Source of the DNA: Ornithodoros turicata
Taxonomy: Eukaryota > Arthropoda > Arachnida > Ixodida > Argasidae
Reading direction: 5' to 3'
Assembly (NCBI RefSeq): GCF_037126465.1
Contig: NC_088202.1
Location: 102,641,962 to 102,705,961 of the forward strand
Length of the DNA: 64,000 nucleotides
Both the position numbers and the translations under genes were made by a program. The notes beneath the pieces were generated by a model. The model saw nothing but the letters and a program-made list of their open reading frames with translations, was not told the origin of the DNA and did no database searches. The stretch's first letter is position 1; each line of letters starts with the position of its first letter. Below are positions 28,801 through 40,800 of the stretch, one piece after another.

Positions 28801-31800
28801 TTCCCAAGCCTTTGCCAATGGCCCGAAGGAAGAGAAGCATGAATCAGGGAAGAAGTTTACTTGCCCAACAAGCCGTACAACCCTGTGTAGTCCACAGTGA
28901 TCAGCAGTCCTCCGCAGTCCCGCCGATCTCCCACTTCGGCTTCCTGGTGCTGCCCGAACAAACAGGCTCGCGCTCCAGCCTCCTCTCTCGTTGTCGTTTC
29001 CTTCCCCCAGAAGTCTTAGAAAAGAAGCGCAAACCTTTTCTTCTGTGGCAAAACACATAAAAAGAGAGTCAGCTACCACGTTCGTGATTTAACTCAATTT
29101 GTTGGACTACAAGTGGACATACAGGGATAACGCTGACCCTGCAGGTTTGCGAGGTAATCATAAAGCGGTCACACAAACACTTGTAACCAGTGGCGTAGCC
29201 ACGGGGGGGCTAGGGGGGGCCCAAGCCCCCCCTACCTGCCACGGACAGACCCACACAAATCGTGCAAATCCGAGAACATAATATATGGGGGGGGGGGGGG
29301 GGGGACCAGTGTGACTATCGCGAAAGTTCTTGCAGTTCATGGCGTCTATCTAAGAAGCACTCTTGAATGGGTTTCAAAGTATGAGCTTTTCAAAATGCTT
29401 CCAATCTCATGACATCACTTCATTGGTCATGACAGCCTTAATCGTACTGTGAACGTCTAAATCAACTATTTTCGTTCCCTTTTTTAATCCTCAGTTTGCA
29501 GTGTGCACAAGTATGTGTGTGTTGTCGACACAGGATCAGCGGGGGGGGGGGGGGAGTTTTCGTATCGAGCCCCCCCTACCTTTGAGATCTGGCTACGCCA
29601 CTGCTTGTAACCGATCGGCTCTCCATCAACGATCATACTATTGAATCTAGGAATACTGGGACGAATAATATTTTTCAAGGTCTTCCATACATTTTCGGCA
29701 TTAGTACCGGCAGTTTTGTATTTCCAACTGTAGGATTACGACGACGCTTAAATTTCTTTAATGCTTCAATATCTCTGGTGCGTATCAATCACCTGTACAT
29801 TCTGCTTTTTTACCGAATCATGCATAGTAATTGTGGCGTGACCCAGGGCTTACGTGCATTGTGTCGAAATTTGCTAAGTTTCACAGGAAAATAGGTATCA
29901 TACCGCCGTTTGATCTTACTCAGAAAGTCATTGTATGCCTCCTTCACATCCTTACAAGCCAGCACTGACTTTCAGTTTGCGGGATGCAAACAAACAGCAT
30001 CTTTGAAATTAGCAAGCGCTGCTTCGCTAAGCAAGAGGAAGAATCTAGAATGTGACGTGAAATTAGTTCGGTGGTATTTTACCTTGGAAAACATAAATAC
30101 TGATAAGTGATCACTCAGACTACAGCTGATAACGCCTGCTTTTACATTATCACTTGGTGTGCTAGTTATCAATAAGTGAAGAAATGGAGCAAAGTTTTGT
30201 CTAATTCATGTCACATTCATATGAATCAATCAAATTCACTAGCTCACGGGATGGTTTCAAAGAATCAAGAAAATTAATCTAAAATCTCCACCAAGGTGTA
30301 TGGTATACATGTTGCAATGTCTAAGATAAATTGAAAATGTTTCTCGAGAATTGCCAGAAATGCACTGATATCACCAGAGGGTGGTCTATATAATACGATG
30401 TAGACATGGGTACCACATTTTTTGCTCAGCAATTCTGCGTCATTACAAATGAATGAAAACTCAGGCATTAATTCGCATAGCATTCGATCAATAACTTGAA
30501 TAGATATGCCGCCGACGCGTTTACATTGGCGATCAAAGTAAAAATGTTGATAACATGGAAACAAAAACGTATCTACTTCGTCCTGATACCAAATTTCGGA
30601 AAGCATGATAATGTCGAATGCAAAATTAAAACGTTGAAAAAAACATGGTCAGTTCATCACACTTACTACGAGCAGACTGCACATTCAAACGTATGATTGA
30701 AAGAAAGTTCAGGGGCTTTGATATTTTCTCGGTACAAAATACATCCCAGTAAACCAGAAATATTCCAGGTACGTCCCACAAAGGTCGCTCACGTCGCATA
30801 TGTCCGCCGCATCTATGTGACGTTACCTGTACGTCCACAATGCGACTTGGAAAAGTGTCTATCGCTCTAGTATTTCTTGAGGTCCGCGTACGCGGTGGGG
30901 GGGCAAAAAGGGAGCCCGCGTCTCATATGGTAGAAGGCGAAAGCATATTTATTAACGCGCGGTCTGCATTGGTCTTGGATTGTGGCCGAAAGGTTGCTGG
31001 GCACCCCTCCCCATGTGGGGTGTGCTGCCAAAAATAGGTGCCTTTTTGCTTAATTAGTATGTGCAGCATTCATTTGCTATGGCAGTCAATCACTATCAAT
31101 TCCAAATTGATTCAACACAGATATAGCATAAATTTTAAAATATCCCCGGAACATCAAAATATCCAAAATAGATGTCTATGCGACAGTTCTGGGATGTGAA
31201 ATCAGTAGGAATCTGGCAGTCGCATGGATGTACGTTCTACGTAAACGGGCTCTCTGTGAAGCTCCCATGGATATCCTAACATCGAATTTGTGATATCGCG
31301 AGGACAAGCCTGGGACGTATATGGCTTGCTGGGATATATATAATGTAATAACGCTTAAAACAGTTTCTATGGTAAGCACAAAACAAAAGTTAACTTGCAA
31401 TGTCCATCACGTAATTTTGCAGTGCAGCTCAAGACATTAAATTTCCATCAATTGAAATGGAATAAAAATGGTACCAATATGTGGCCAATGTTCCCGGCGA
31501 AAAAAAAATCCCTTGACCGCATGTCTCTTCGTTGCCACCGGTATTTACTGTGAATTTCTATCATGGTTGGTGGACCACCCTGAATATACACATACACGCA
31601 TATTTTTGAGCGCTTTCCGTTCGTAAGATGGTACATCGCAAAATGATTTTATCTGCGTTACACTGACTTGACAATTGCTCTTCGTAGAATGAACGATACG
31701 TTGAGAAGGACAACGTTTTTGGTCTTCTTTACGTGCTTTATGTCAGAAATACTTTGGCACAGATAGCAATGCACGGTCGACAAGCATCGCAGATCGCAAG

Positions 31801-34800
31801 CACAGTATTAAGCATTTTCACTTTGTCTGTGATGTGTCGCTGTCATGCAGGATATCAGAAAAAAAGCTGTGAGAATATCTGGCAAATGCCCGGAGTCTTG
31901 TTACCCTTCTATGCTCTCCTGCATATTTTGTAGGAGATACGTGGATTCTCGAACGCTGTGTTTTACGACTGCATTTCCATATTTTTTATGCATGCAGCGA
32001 CTGAGCAGATGCATTTGTTGATTGTTACACGCCTGTTTCCTTCCAAACAGTCCCTGCTAAGATGCTGCTAAAATCCAGGATGGTCCTTGTAGCCCATGGC
32101 ATCGACACAGCTTGTAATGTCTCCGTCAACGACAACTTTTTGGGAAGCACAGTCAATATGTTTGTTCGATACGTGTTCGAGCTCAAAGGCATAATCAGGG
32201 TAATGTGCCTATTCTTGACATTAATAATAATAACAACTATGATCCCAATTCTTGACAAATTTTATGGTTTACGATTGCGCTATCTGCGTCAAGGTTCCAC
32301 AAAGTTCATACCTCCATAGTACAAGGCACGTTAAAGTTTGTGGACCATCTATAGAGTGTCTTGATGTTACAGAATGTATGAACCCATTCTCGATAGGCGC
32401 ATTACATGCGATAGCATACCTTTAACGCACTTTTGGGCCTCAGTGAAGCCGTCGCGTCAGTGGAGATGGGCCCTTTTACTGTCTCGATGCGCAATCTCCC
32501 CCTCGTTTATTTCTTTATCGGGCGCCTCGGCCGAGAAGGAACATTTCGGCGGGCAGGGGAATTTATTAGATTGGAATATCTTTACAATAGTGGTTCCTAA
32601 AACATGATAAGCCAAACATCTGATTCCTTTCAAGTGGCTGACATCTTGTTGATCTTTGGCTTGACGGCTTCCTTTATTGAATCGATTTTCCTGTATTCTA
32701 TGAACCTTTCTTGTATCGTTTTCGTAGAGCGCATGCGTTCTGCTGAAACTTCCTAGTATCTGCATGGCGCGTTTTGTGTAATGTCGTCAATGTCGTCCGA
32801 CACCACGGATGCCGCGACGTTACAGCGTAGGCGACATGCTGCGGAGCATTCGTGCAACGCCGGAATTGAACACTACCCAGACGAAGAGGAATCGTCCGTC
32901 CGAGTGATGGTGTACAGTCACACACGTACCTTAACGCTCATGGCATTAGGAATAAGTCGAAAGTTTTAGCAGATCGGCAGGTCTTTATAATAACCTTTCT
33001 GAAAACATAATACGCCTGATTTATTTGAAGTGGCTGACATCACGTTGCTGATCTTTGATTTGACATCCCTTTATCGTTCCGTAGAGCGCTGCCGATCTCC
33101 TAATCCTCCGAAAAGTTTTTTTTTCTTTTTTTGTTGTTGTTGTTCTTTTTATCCGAAACGTCGTTGGCGTCCTTCGTCTGCTGTGCTATCGTATTTCATG
33201 CAAGTTTGGCAGTGCGCAAAAAAGTATAGGGTAATTCTTCGAAAATTCGGCCACGCCGTGTACCTCGACGTCTTCGATCTTCCGGCGAAAAATATATTTG
33301 TTAGTTAACGCCAAACGGTGAAAAAAGAACTGTTTCCAATGCCCAAACTCTAGCCGTTGTCGAGACAGAGGGGGATAAAAAATCCCACTAGCCTCCGGCC
33401 TGACGCCAGTCGCGACTGTGAAGGCGCGAGTGTGTGTCTCCCTCTTGTCCGTGTCTGTTGCGCCGTAAGATGCATAAGGCTGCCCCCAACCGCAAGCGTG
33501 CGTTGCGCAAAGTGGAAACATTTTCTATGCGTCTCCTAGCACGTGCACAAGAAGTAGGCAACTTCATGTTGCTGTGAGTGACGTAGTTATTTTCTCAAAA
33601 AATGGCAAAGTTGCAAGCAAGCGCTAAAATGTCCCCTTTTTGACGCTTTCCTCAGTCGTGCGCGGCCCTGCAATCTTGTTCGAATAAAGCGGTGCACATG
33701 TTCATATGTTCGAATTACCGGGCATTTTCCCCCTTTGAAATACACATGGCTTTGCCGGGACCCGAGCGTCAGTTCGAATTACCAGTAAGTTCGGATTAAG
33801 AGATTTCGAATCAACTGAATTACACTTCTCTTCCCAACCCTATCTGCTATGGGTCCACGCACTAGACCTTCGGATACTTTTTATCACTATCACTTCATCG
33901 ATCAGTTATCTGAATCTTCACTCGTCGCGACCAAATGCGAGCTTCCAAGACGCGGGTTTAGCGTGTAGCAACCGTTGCGTTTCTGCGATTAAATGAAGTA
34001 TACATCCCCCAGGCGAAATACTCAAAGTTGCGAAAAGTTGCATATACGAGGGGTGTTCAAGTCAAACTGGGACTTTTCATTTTTCGCAAAAGTAAAACGA
34101 ACTTGCAGGCGAGAAATTAGTTTTATATTTCAACGTAATCTCCAGCTGGCACTAATGCACTTGTCTCAACGTTTCACGAGGGCTTGGTTGCCAGCAGCGT
34201 AGAAATTCTTACCGGCGCGTAGCAGCCATGATCGGACCGCATTCTTGACCTCGTCGTCGCAGCTGAAGTGGAGGCCCCCAAGGAACGCCTTCAGTGGCCC
34301 GAAGAGATGGAAATCGCTGGGGGCGAGGCCTGGACGGTAAGGGGGATGTGGCAGCAACTCCCAGCCAAGTTCCTGTAAGGTGCGTGTCGTGAGATGCGCG
34401 GTATACGGGTATACGGGCGTGCATTGTCCTGTAGGAGGAGGACTCCTTTGGTGATATGGATCGGGCCGCTTTTGCTTCGGCGCCTTATGCACATCCCTGA
34501 GAACCTGGCAGTAATATGCACTATTGGTGGTGGTACCACTGGACAGAAAATCAACCTGAACAACGTCAGCCTTGTCCCAGAAAACCGTGGCCATGACCTT
34601 ACCCGCAGACGGGGTGCTTCGGAACTTCTTGGGAGCTGGCGAGCCCTGATGCTTCCACTGTTTTGATGCGCGTTTAGACTCAGGAGTGAAATGGTGCACC
34701 CACGTTTCATCGCACGTGATAATCCGATCAAGGAACGGCAGTCTTTCCGTGTCGAAACGGTAAGTTAGCTCTTGGGAGATTTCCAGTCTTCTCTGCCGGT

Positions 34801-37800
34801 CAAACACGGAGAGCTGCCTCGGGACCCAACGGGCACTAACTTTCCGAAACTGGAGGTGTTCATGAATGATAGTGTTCAACGTTCCCACACAAAAATCCGT
34901 CTTTCGAGCCAGTTCGAGACATGTTATCTGTCGGTACTTGAGGATCAGGCGCTCCACAAGTTGGATGTTCTCAGGAACTCTGACACTGGGCTCTGAGCCG
35001 CCTCGGTCGGGCAGTGGCGTAACTAGGGTGTGGCAGGTGTGGACAGGTGCCATGGGCGCCAGGTGAACAGGGGCGCCATCATGTGGTCGGGTGTGAATGT
35101 GCCAGGTCGGGCACTCAACCTGGCACATTCATAAATGATCTAAGGCACCCGCCATTAGGGAGGTTGTAGTGTGAAACCTAGTGCGGACCACACGAAAACG
35201 CATCCCCAAGGACATCATGTTCACCATGTTGCCATGGGCGCAGGTAGCTCTAGATACGCCACTGCGGCCGGGACCGTCCCGCACTGATGTGTCGGCCGTC
35301 TCGGAACCGTTTGCGCCACTCAAACGCTTTGCTGCAGCTAAGTGTATTGTGGCCATACTGAGCATGAAGTCTTCTGTGAATTTCAGATGACTTTACGCCT
35401 TCATTCACGAGAAACTTCATGACAATTCGCTGTTCGATGTGTGTCACCTCATTGTCGGCCATCTTGTCCAGCACGTGTCTTCTGTTTTGCACAAACTTTG
35501 GACCACCACGTGGTGAACGCGGAGGCCTGTCGCGTGTGAAAATGACGAAAAAGAAGTAGCGCGAGCCATTTGTGCACTCAGGAGACAGAAAGTCCCAGTT
35601 TGACTTGAACACCCCAGATGCATTAAGTGTAATACAAGCTCTACGTTTCATTGATATTGGTTTTCCACTTCGTTCTTGCGAATGTTTGTAGCCATTGTTA
35701 TGCATTATGGCTACCATAAATACACTTGTAGGGTACACAAGGACCAGCAGGCAAGGCTGAATGACAACAAGTTCTTAATGTGGCAGCCAGGCCACAACTG
35801 AAAGAATGACTATGATACGCGCGCCCGATAGAAAATCATGCGCGAGTTACATGTCGTGACGTGATGTCCACGGCGGCGCTCGTCGTCCATTTTCATCCGT
35901 TGTTACATGCCTCCCCCCCCCCCCCGCTAGTGCTGTCGGCCCACGTGACGTGTCTCTCGATGGGCTTCGGGCAAAAAGGGGAAGGGTTGGTTGATGCCGG
36001 GATACCAAGCGTTGGAGGGAAACGGTTCCAGTCTGAGGAATCGGTGGTGTAGGAGTCGACGGTGGCAAGGTCATCTAGGCCGGCTTTAACCTGACGACGG
36101 CAATCACGTCTTCTCGGCCGTTGATAGAAATGCGTAAATTCTTGCCCTAGCGGCCGAAGACGGGATGAGGACCGGAGTAGGACGGCGTGAGCGACTTCCG
36201 CACAGCGTTCGTGCGCAGGAAGACGCGCGTTGCGGATGACAGGTCTTGGGGGACGTGAGCACGGCGTGTGGAGGAAGCGCGGATGGCAACGGGTCGGAGT
36301 GTGTCAAAAAAACGATGAAGGCGGTCCAGGTAAAGGGATGGGGACGGTTCGGGAGAGGGCGGCACGAAGAAGTCGGCTGGAAGACGCAGAGCACAGCCGT
36401 ACACAAGGTCAGCCGCACCGCACTCGATGTCGGTCTTGACGGCTGCGCCGATGCCGAGGAGCACCAAAGGCAGGTGGTGTACCCAGTGTGTCCTTCGTGG
36501 GCGACGAGGGCGGCCTTCAAGTGGCGATGAAGGCGCTCTACGAGGCCGTTAAATGCAGGGTGATATGATGCGGTTCGGACGCGAGTTGTTCCGAGGAGGT
36601 CGGTGAGGCCATTGAATAAACGGCTCTCGAATTGTGGGCTCCGGTACGTTGTGACTAGGGACGGCACGCCGAACCGAGAGACCCACGACGCGACGAAGGT
36701 GTTGGCGACGGTCTCAGCGGTGGCGTCTGCCATCGGAGTGGCCTCGGGCCAACGTGTGAAGCGGTCGACAGCGGTTAGGATATAGCGGCAGCCATCAGAT
36801 GATGGGAGAGGGCCGACTATATCAAGATGCACGTTGTCGAAACGCGCGTCAGGATGCTGGAACTTCCCGAGGCGGGCGGAGGTGTGGCGGTGGACCTTCG
36901 CACGCTGGCAGCGGTGACAGGAGCGAACCCAGGCGCGGATGTCTCGGTTGATTGAAGGCCACACGAAGCGGTCCGCGACAAGCTTTAGAATTGCCCCGAT
37001 GCCACGGTGCGCAAGTCATGGAGAGAAGAGAAGACGGCCCGGTGACACGTGACAGGAACGAGAGGCCTAGGTTGAGGAGTCGACGTGTCGCAACAGATGG
37101 TAACGGAAGTGCCGGGAACGGGGAAGTCTTGCAGCTTGAGGGGGGCGGTGTTCGGTGCGCAAACACTTCAGCTCTTCATCATGGAGTTGGGCAGAAGCGA
37201 GGGCTTCGTGCGAAAAGCGCTGCGTGGTGGTAGAAAGTGCGGCAATGCGACTTAAGGCGTCGACAGGAGCGTTTCCTTCTCACGGTACGTGCCTGATATC
37301 TGTGCACATTTCAGCAAGATAGGCGAGCTGTCGAATCTCCCTTGGGGAATACCGGCGGCTGGCAGAGTGGAAAGCGTAGGTCAAGGGCTTGCGGTCGGTT
37401 AAGATGGAGAAAGCGCGACCTTCCAGGAAGAAACGGAAATCCCTGACCGCGAGGTATGCGGCCAGCAACTCGCGGCCAAAAGTGCTGTAGCGCTGCTCGG
37501 TAGGTTTGAGGGCCTTCGAGAAAAAAGCTATGGGGCGCCATGCTGTGCCAATCTGCTGCTGCAGCACCGCGCCGACGGCTATACCAGAGGCGTCAACCAT
37601 GAGTGTAGTCGGCGCGCCGTGCCGGGGACGGCAAAGCAGAGAGCAAGCGGCGAGATCGGCCTTGATCTTGAGGAAACTCGATTCGGCGTCAGAATTCCAC
37701 AGCAACTTCTTTGCAGCTCGGCTCGACTGAGAGAGAATGGCTTCAAGGGGGCGAAGGGTTTCCGCGCAGTGCGGAATGAAACGCCTATAGAAATTGATGA

Positions 37801-40800
37801 GGCCGAGGAAGCGTCGAAGTTGCCGGATGGACTGGGGCTGCGGAAAGTTGGAGACAGCCTGGACCTTGGAGGGAAGCGGTGTTGTGCCCTCCGGGGAGAC
37901 GTTGTCCCCAAGGAACTCTGTGGATGACACTCCGAATTCGCACTTTTGTACATTGACAACAATGCCGTGAGCGGCAAGGCGTGAGAAGAGCAGGTGGAGA
38001 TGATGTTCGTGCTCTTCTGGAGACGAGCTGGCCACAAGCAAGTCGTCAATGTATGCGAAGACGAAGACGAGGCCCCTGATAATGTTGTTTATAAAACGTT
38101 GAAACGTTTGGGCCGCGTGGCGGAGACCAAATGGCATCCGCGGAAACTCGTACAGCCCAAACGGAGTCGTAATTGCCGTTTTCTTTATGTCTTCAGGGGC
38201 GACGGGGATCTGGTGATATGCTTTCATGAGGTCGATTTTACTGTAGGTGGTAGTGCCGTGGAGGTTGACCGTGAAGTCTTGCAACCGCGGGAGCGGGTAA
38301 CGGTCAGGCACACTAACAAGGTTCAGTGCACGGTAATCACTGCAGGGGCGCCAGTCGCTGTCTTTTTGGGCACCATGTGCAAAGCGGAGGACCAATTGCT
38401 AGAGGAATGTCTGGCTACACCGATGGAAAGCATATGCTCAAATTCCGCTTTTGCAATCTTGAGCTTCTCCGGAGCTAGTTGACGTGCCCGGGCGAAAGCA
38501 GGTGCTCCGGTGGTCCGTATATGGTGCACGACATCGTGTGCGACTGGGCGCGACCAATCAGAAGGTTGTGTGTTCAAATCACGTTCGGGTCACCAAACTG
38601 TAGGGTACAGAAGGACCAGCAGGCAAGGCTGAATGACAACAAGTGTTTAATGTGGCAGCCAGGCCACAACTGAAAGAATGACCATGATACGCGCGCCCGA
38701 TAGAAAATCATGCGCGAGATACGCGTCGCGACGAAACGTCCATGGCGGCGCTCGTCGTCCATTTCTGTCTGCTGCTACACACTCGTGCATGCCATTATAC
38801 AGAAGGCCTCGAATTTGGGTCCATTTCAGAAATATAAGGGTACATATCTATCTTTCGTGGAGGTTCGGAACGCGACAGAGGTTTACGGCAATATGAATTG
38901 GTTCACGGAAATATTTCTCGTGTCAGCGATTTTTCTTAGAGAGATCTCCGATTAAATACTTCGGTTAAAGAATGATAGTTCATAAAAAGGCTCCAGCAGA
39001 CAGTTTTGCTTTTCGGCTACTGCATTGGATTTGTTTCGTGCTTTGGCTACTACGGCGTTGTCCGATTAAATGGAGTAAACACGCATTTTTGACATTCGAT
39101 TCACAACATGCAGGAAACGGGGAATCGGATACAAGTAGCATGTGAGTCACCCGTTGCTTACGCCTTGCGCCAGTACGAGATACAGGCGAAGGAATATCCG
39201 GTCTACCCAACATGTCCACCCAGCAGTCAGAAAGGAAATTGCCACATCAACCACATTAGGAAAATGCAGTGTTCTTTCAGTTGGGATTGGGGACCATCGT
39301 TTCCCTCCCAAGGAATTTGGTGAGTGTGTGCTATTCTTATTACACATCTAGCAATAGGAGATAAATTGTTTTGGGGTAACTAACTCACTACACTCACTCA
39401 TGAAGTACAATGAGGGCTAGAGTAGCACCACAATCGGAACGCAAGAATAATGCCGCAAAGGTACACACACACACGCACACATATACATTAGATGATGATG
39501 AGATGGGCGATTCACCGCCGTTGAGGCAAAGCTACGGCTCTCACAGTCCAACGCATTTCTGCTCAATATATTGCTCAACCTTCGTCGTTGTGTTCAACAT
39601 GTTATGTGTGTGAAGATTCGGAACATATTCTTCTGGAATGTGCGCGGTTTCACTATGCCCGTTTACAACTTCAGAGATACCGGGACCATCTTGATAGCCG
39701 ACCTTCTGACGTCGTGAAAATGCTGAGCGAATTGCCAATGGTTCATGACCGGGGTGCACAGCTCTCACTCATCACCTTCGTTATGAGCATAGCAGAGCTC
39801 CCGTATTTTTAGATTTTTTTCTCTCTCTCTCTCTTTCTTTCTTCTCTGAGTTGAGTTGAATTGAGAAGAAAAAAATGGAGTGAGAATCACTCATTACGAG
39901 AGCCGGCCTTTCCAGATCACTTAGAAAAACAAAAACGACTAACTACAATAAGAACAATGAGTGACAGACACTCACACACACTGTCCACACACACATTTTT
40001 CTCTACCAGATCTCGATTGTCCCGCAGTGAGCGGGCTCACATCTCCACTTGATTTCTCCTGTCGTCGTCATCATTATCATCATCATCATCATTACGTCAC
40101 AGAAAGTTGCGAAAAAGTACAGACACAGGTGCAAAAGTTTGCTACTACACTGTAATTCGAAAATGTGTTCTAATGGAGTGGAAAAGGTAGATTTCTCATT
40201 TCTACTCTTTTCACGTCAGATTTACACCTCACAAAAGGAGAAAGGATGGTCATCTACCTCTTCGTTTGAGAGGAAGGCGTATAAGAGGTGTACGAACTTC
40301 GCGAGGAAGCGGTAACGCGTACATCTTACTCCTTCTTACACCTTATCTCCTCGACCGCTCCGCCGCCGTGCACTTTCATCCGCGCATGTAGGACACATAG
40401 TTCCCAATATTTTTCAACATTTAAACACATTAAATCTCAAATATACATTTCCCTAATGATATAAAACAGGTGAAATCTGTCTCTCGTTGGTCGCCAGTCG
40501 TCACCAACGCCAGCAAATTATTTGTGAACATGTTTGATTCTGCCGCACTCTTGCACCCTTACGCGACCTTTCACGTCGGTCTGGACAGCGCCTCCTCTAT
40601 TACTCAGTGCCTCTCCATTTGGTCCACTGATCTCTATCTATAAAGGCTGGATGGCGCATGGGAGAGGGGCTCGCGGGGGAGAGGCGTGCATTCGGGCCGC
40701 CATGTTGGGAGGCCCTAAAGCGCAGTGTGCGCCCATAGAAAACAATGGGAGGCAACGGAGATTGTGAGTATTTATAGCGCTGCAGGCGTTGATCGTTGCT

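Larger units (their letters stand above)
34047..35616 (-). mobile_element. mariner transposon
   Basis: The inverted ends share GGGGTGTTCAAGTCAAAC and continue with TGGGACTTT (left from 34050, right to 35615). The left end is preceded by TA (34045-34046); the right end has decayed outside this core. Between them lies a mariner transposase on the minus strand, itself broken by an hAT MITE at 35012-35264. Confidence 0.88.
35727..38779 (-). mobile_element. Gypsy LTR retrotransposon, canonical order, gag deleted
   Basis: Two 181-bp LTRs (35727-35907, 38599-38779) are flanked by CACT (35723-35726, 38780-38783). On the minus strand the order is RT, RNase H, integrase, as in ordinary Gypsy. The pol sequence starts about 20 bp after the primer site, so gag and protease are missing. 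The polypurine tract before the 3' LTR is a run of 13 G on the minus strand. The LTRs differ at roughly one base in ten, so it is old. Confidence 0.92.

Noticed and set aside
31684..31760. Possible exon with [13 protein letters not shown] reading
   Set aside because: Exon 2 joins exon 3 in phase with continuous homology, so no exon is missing here.
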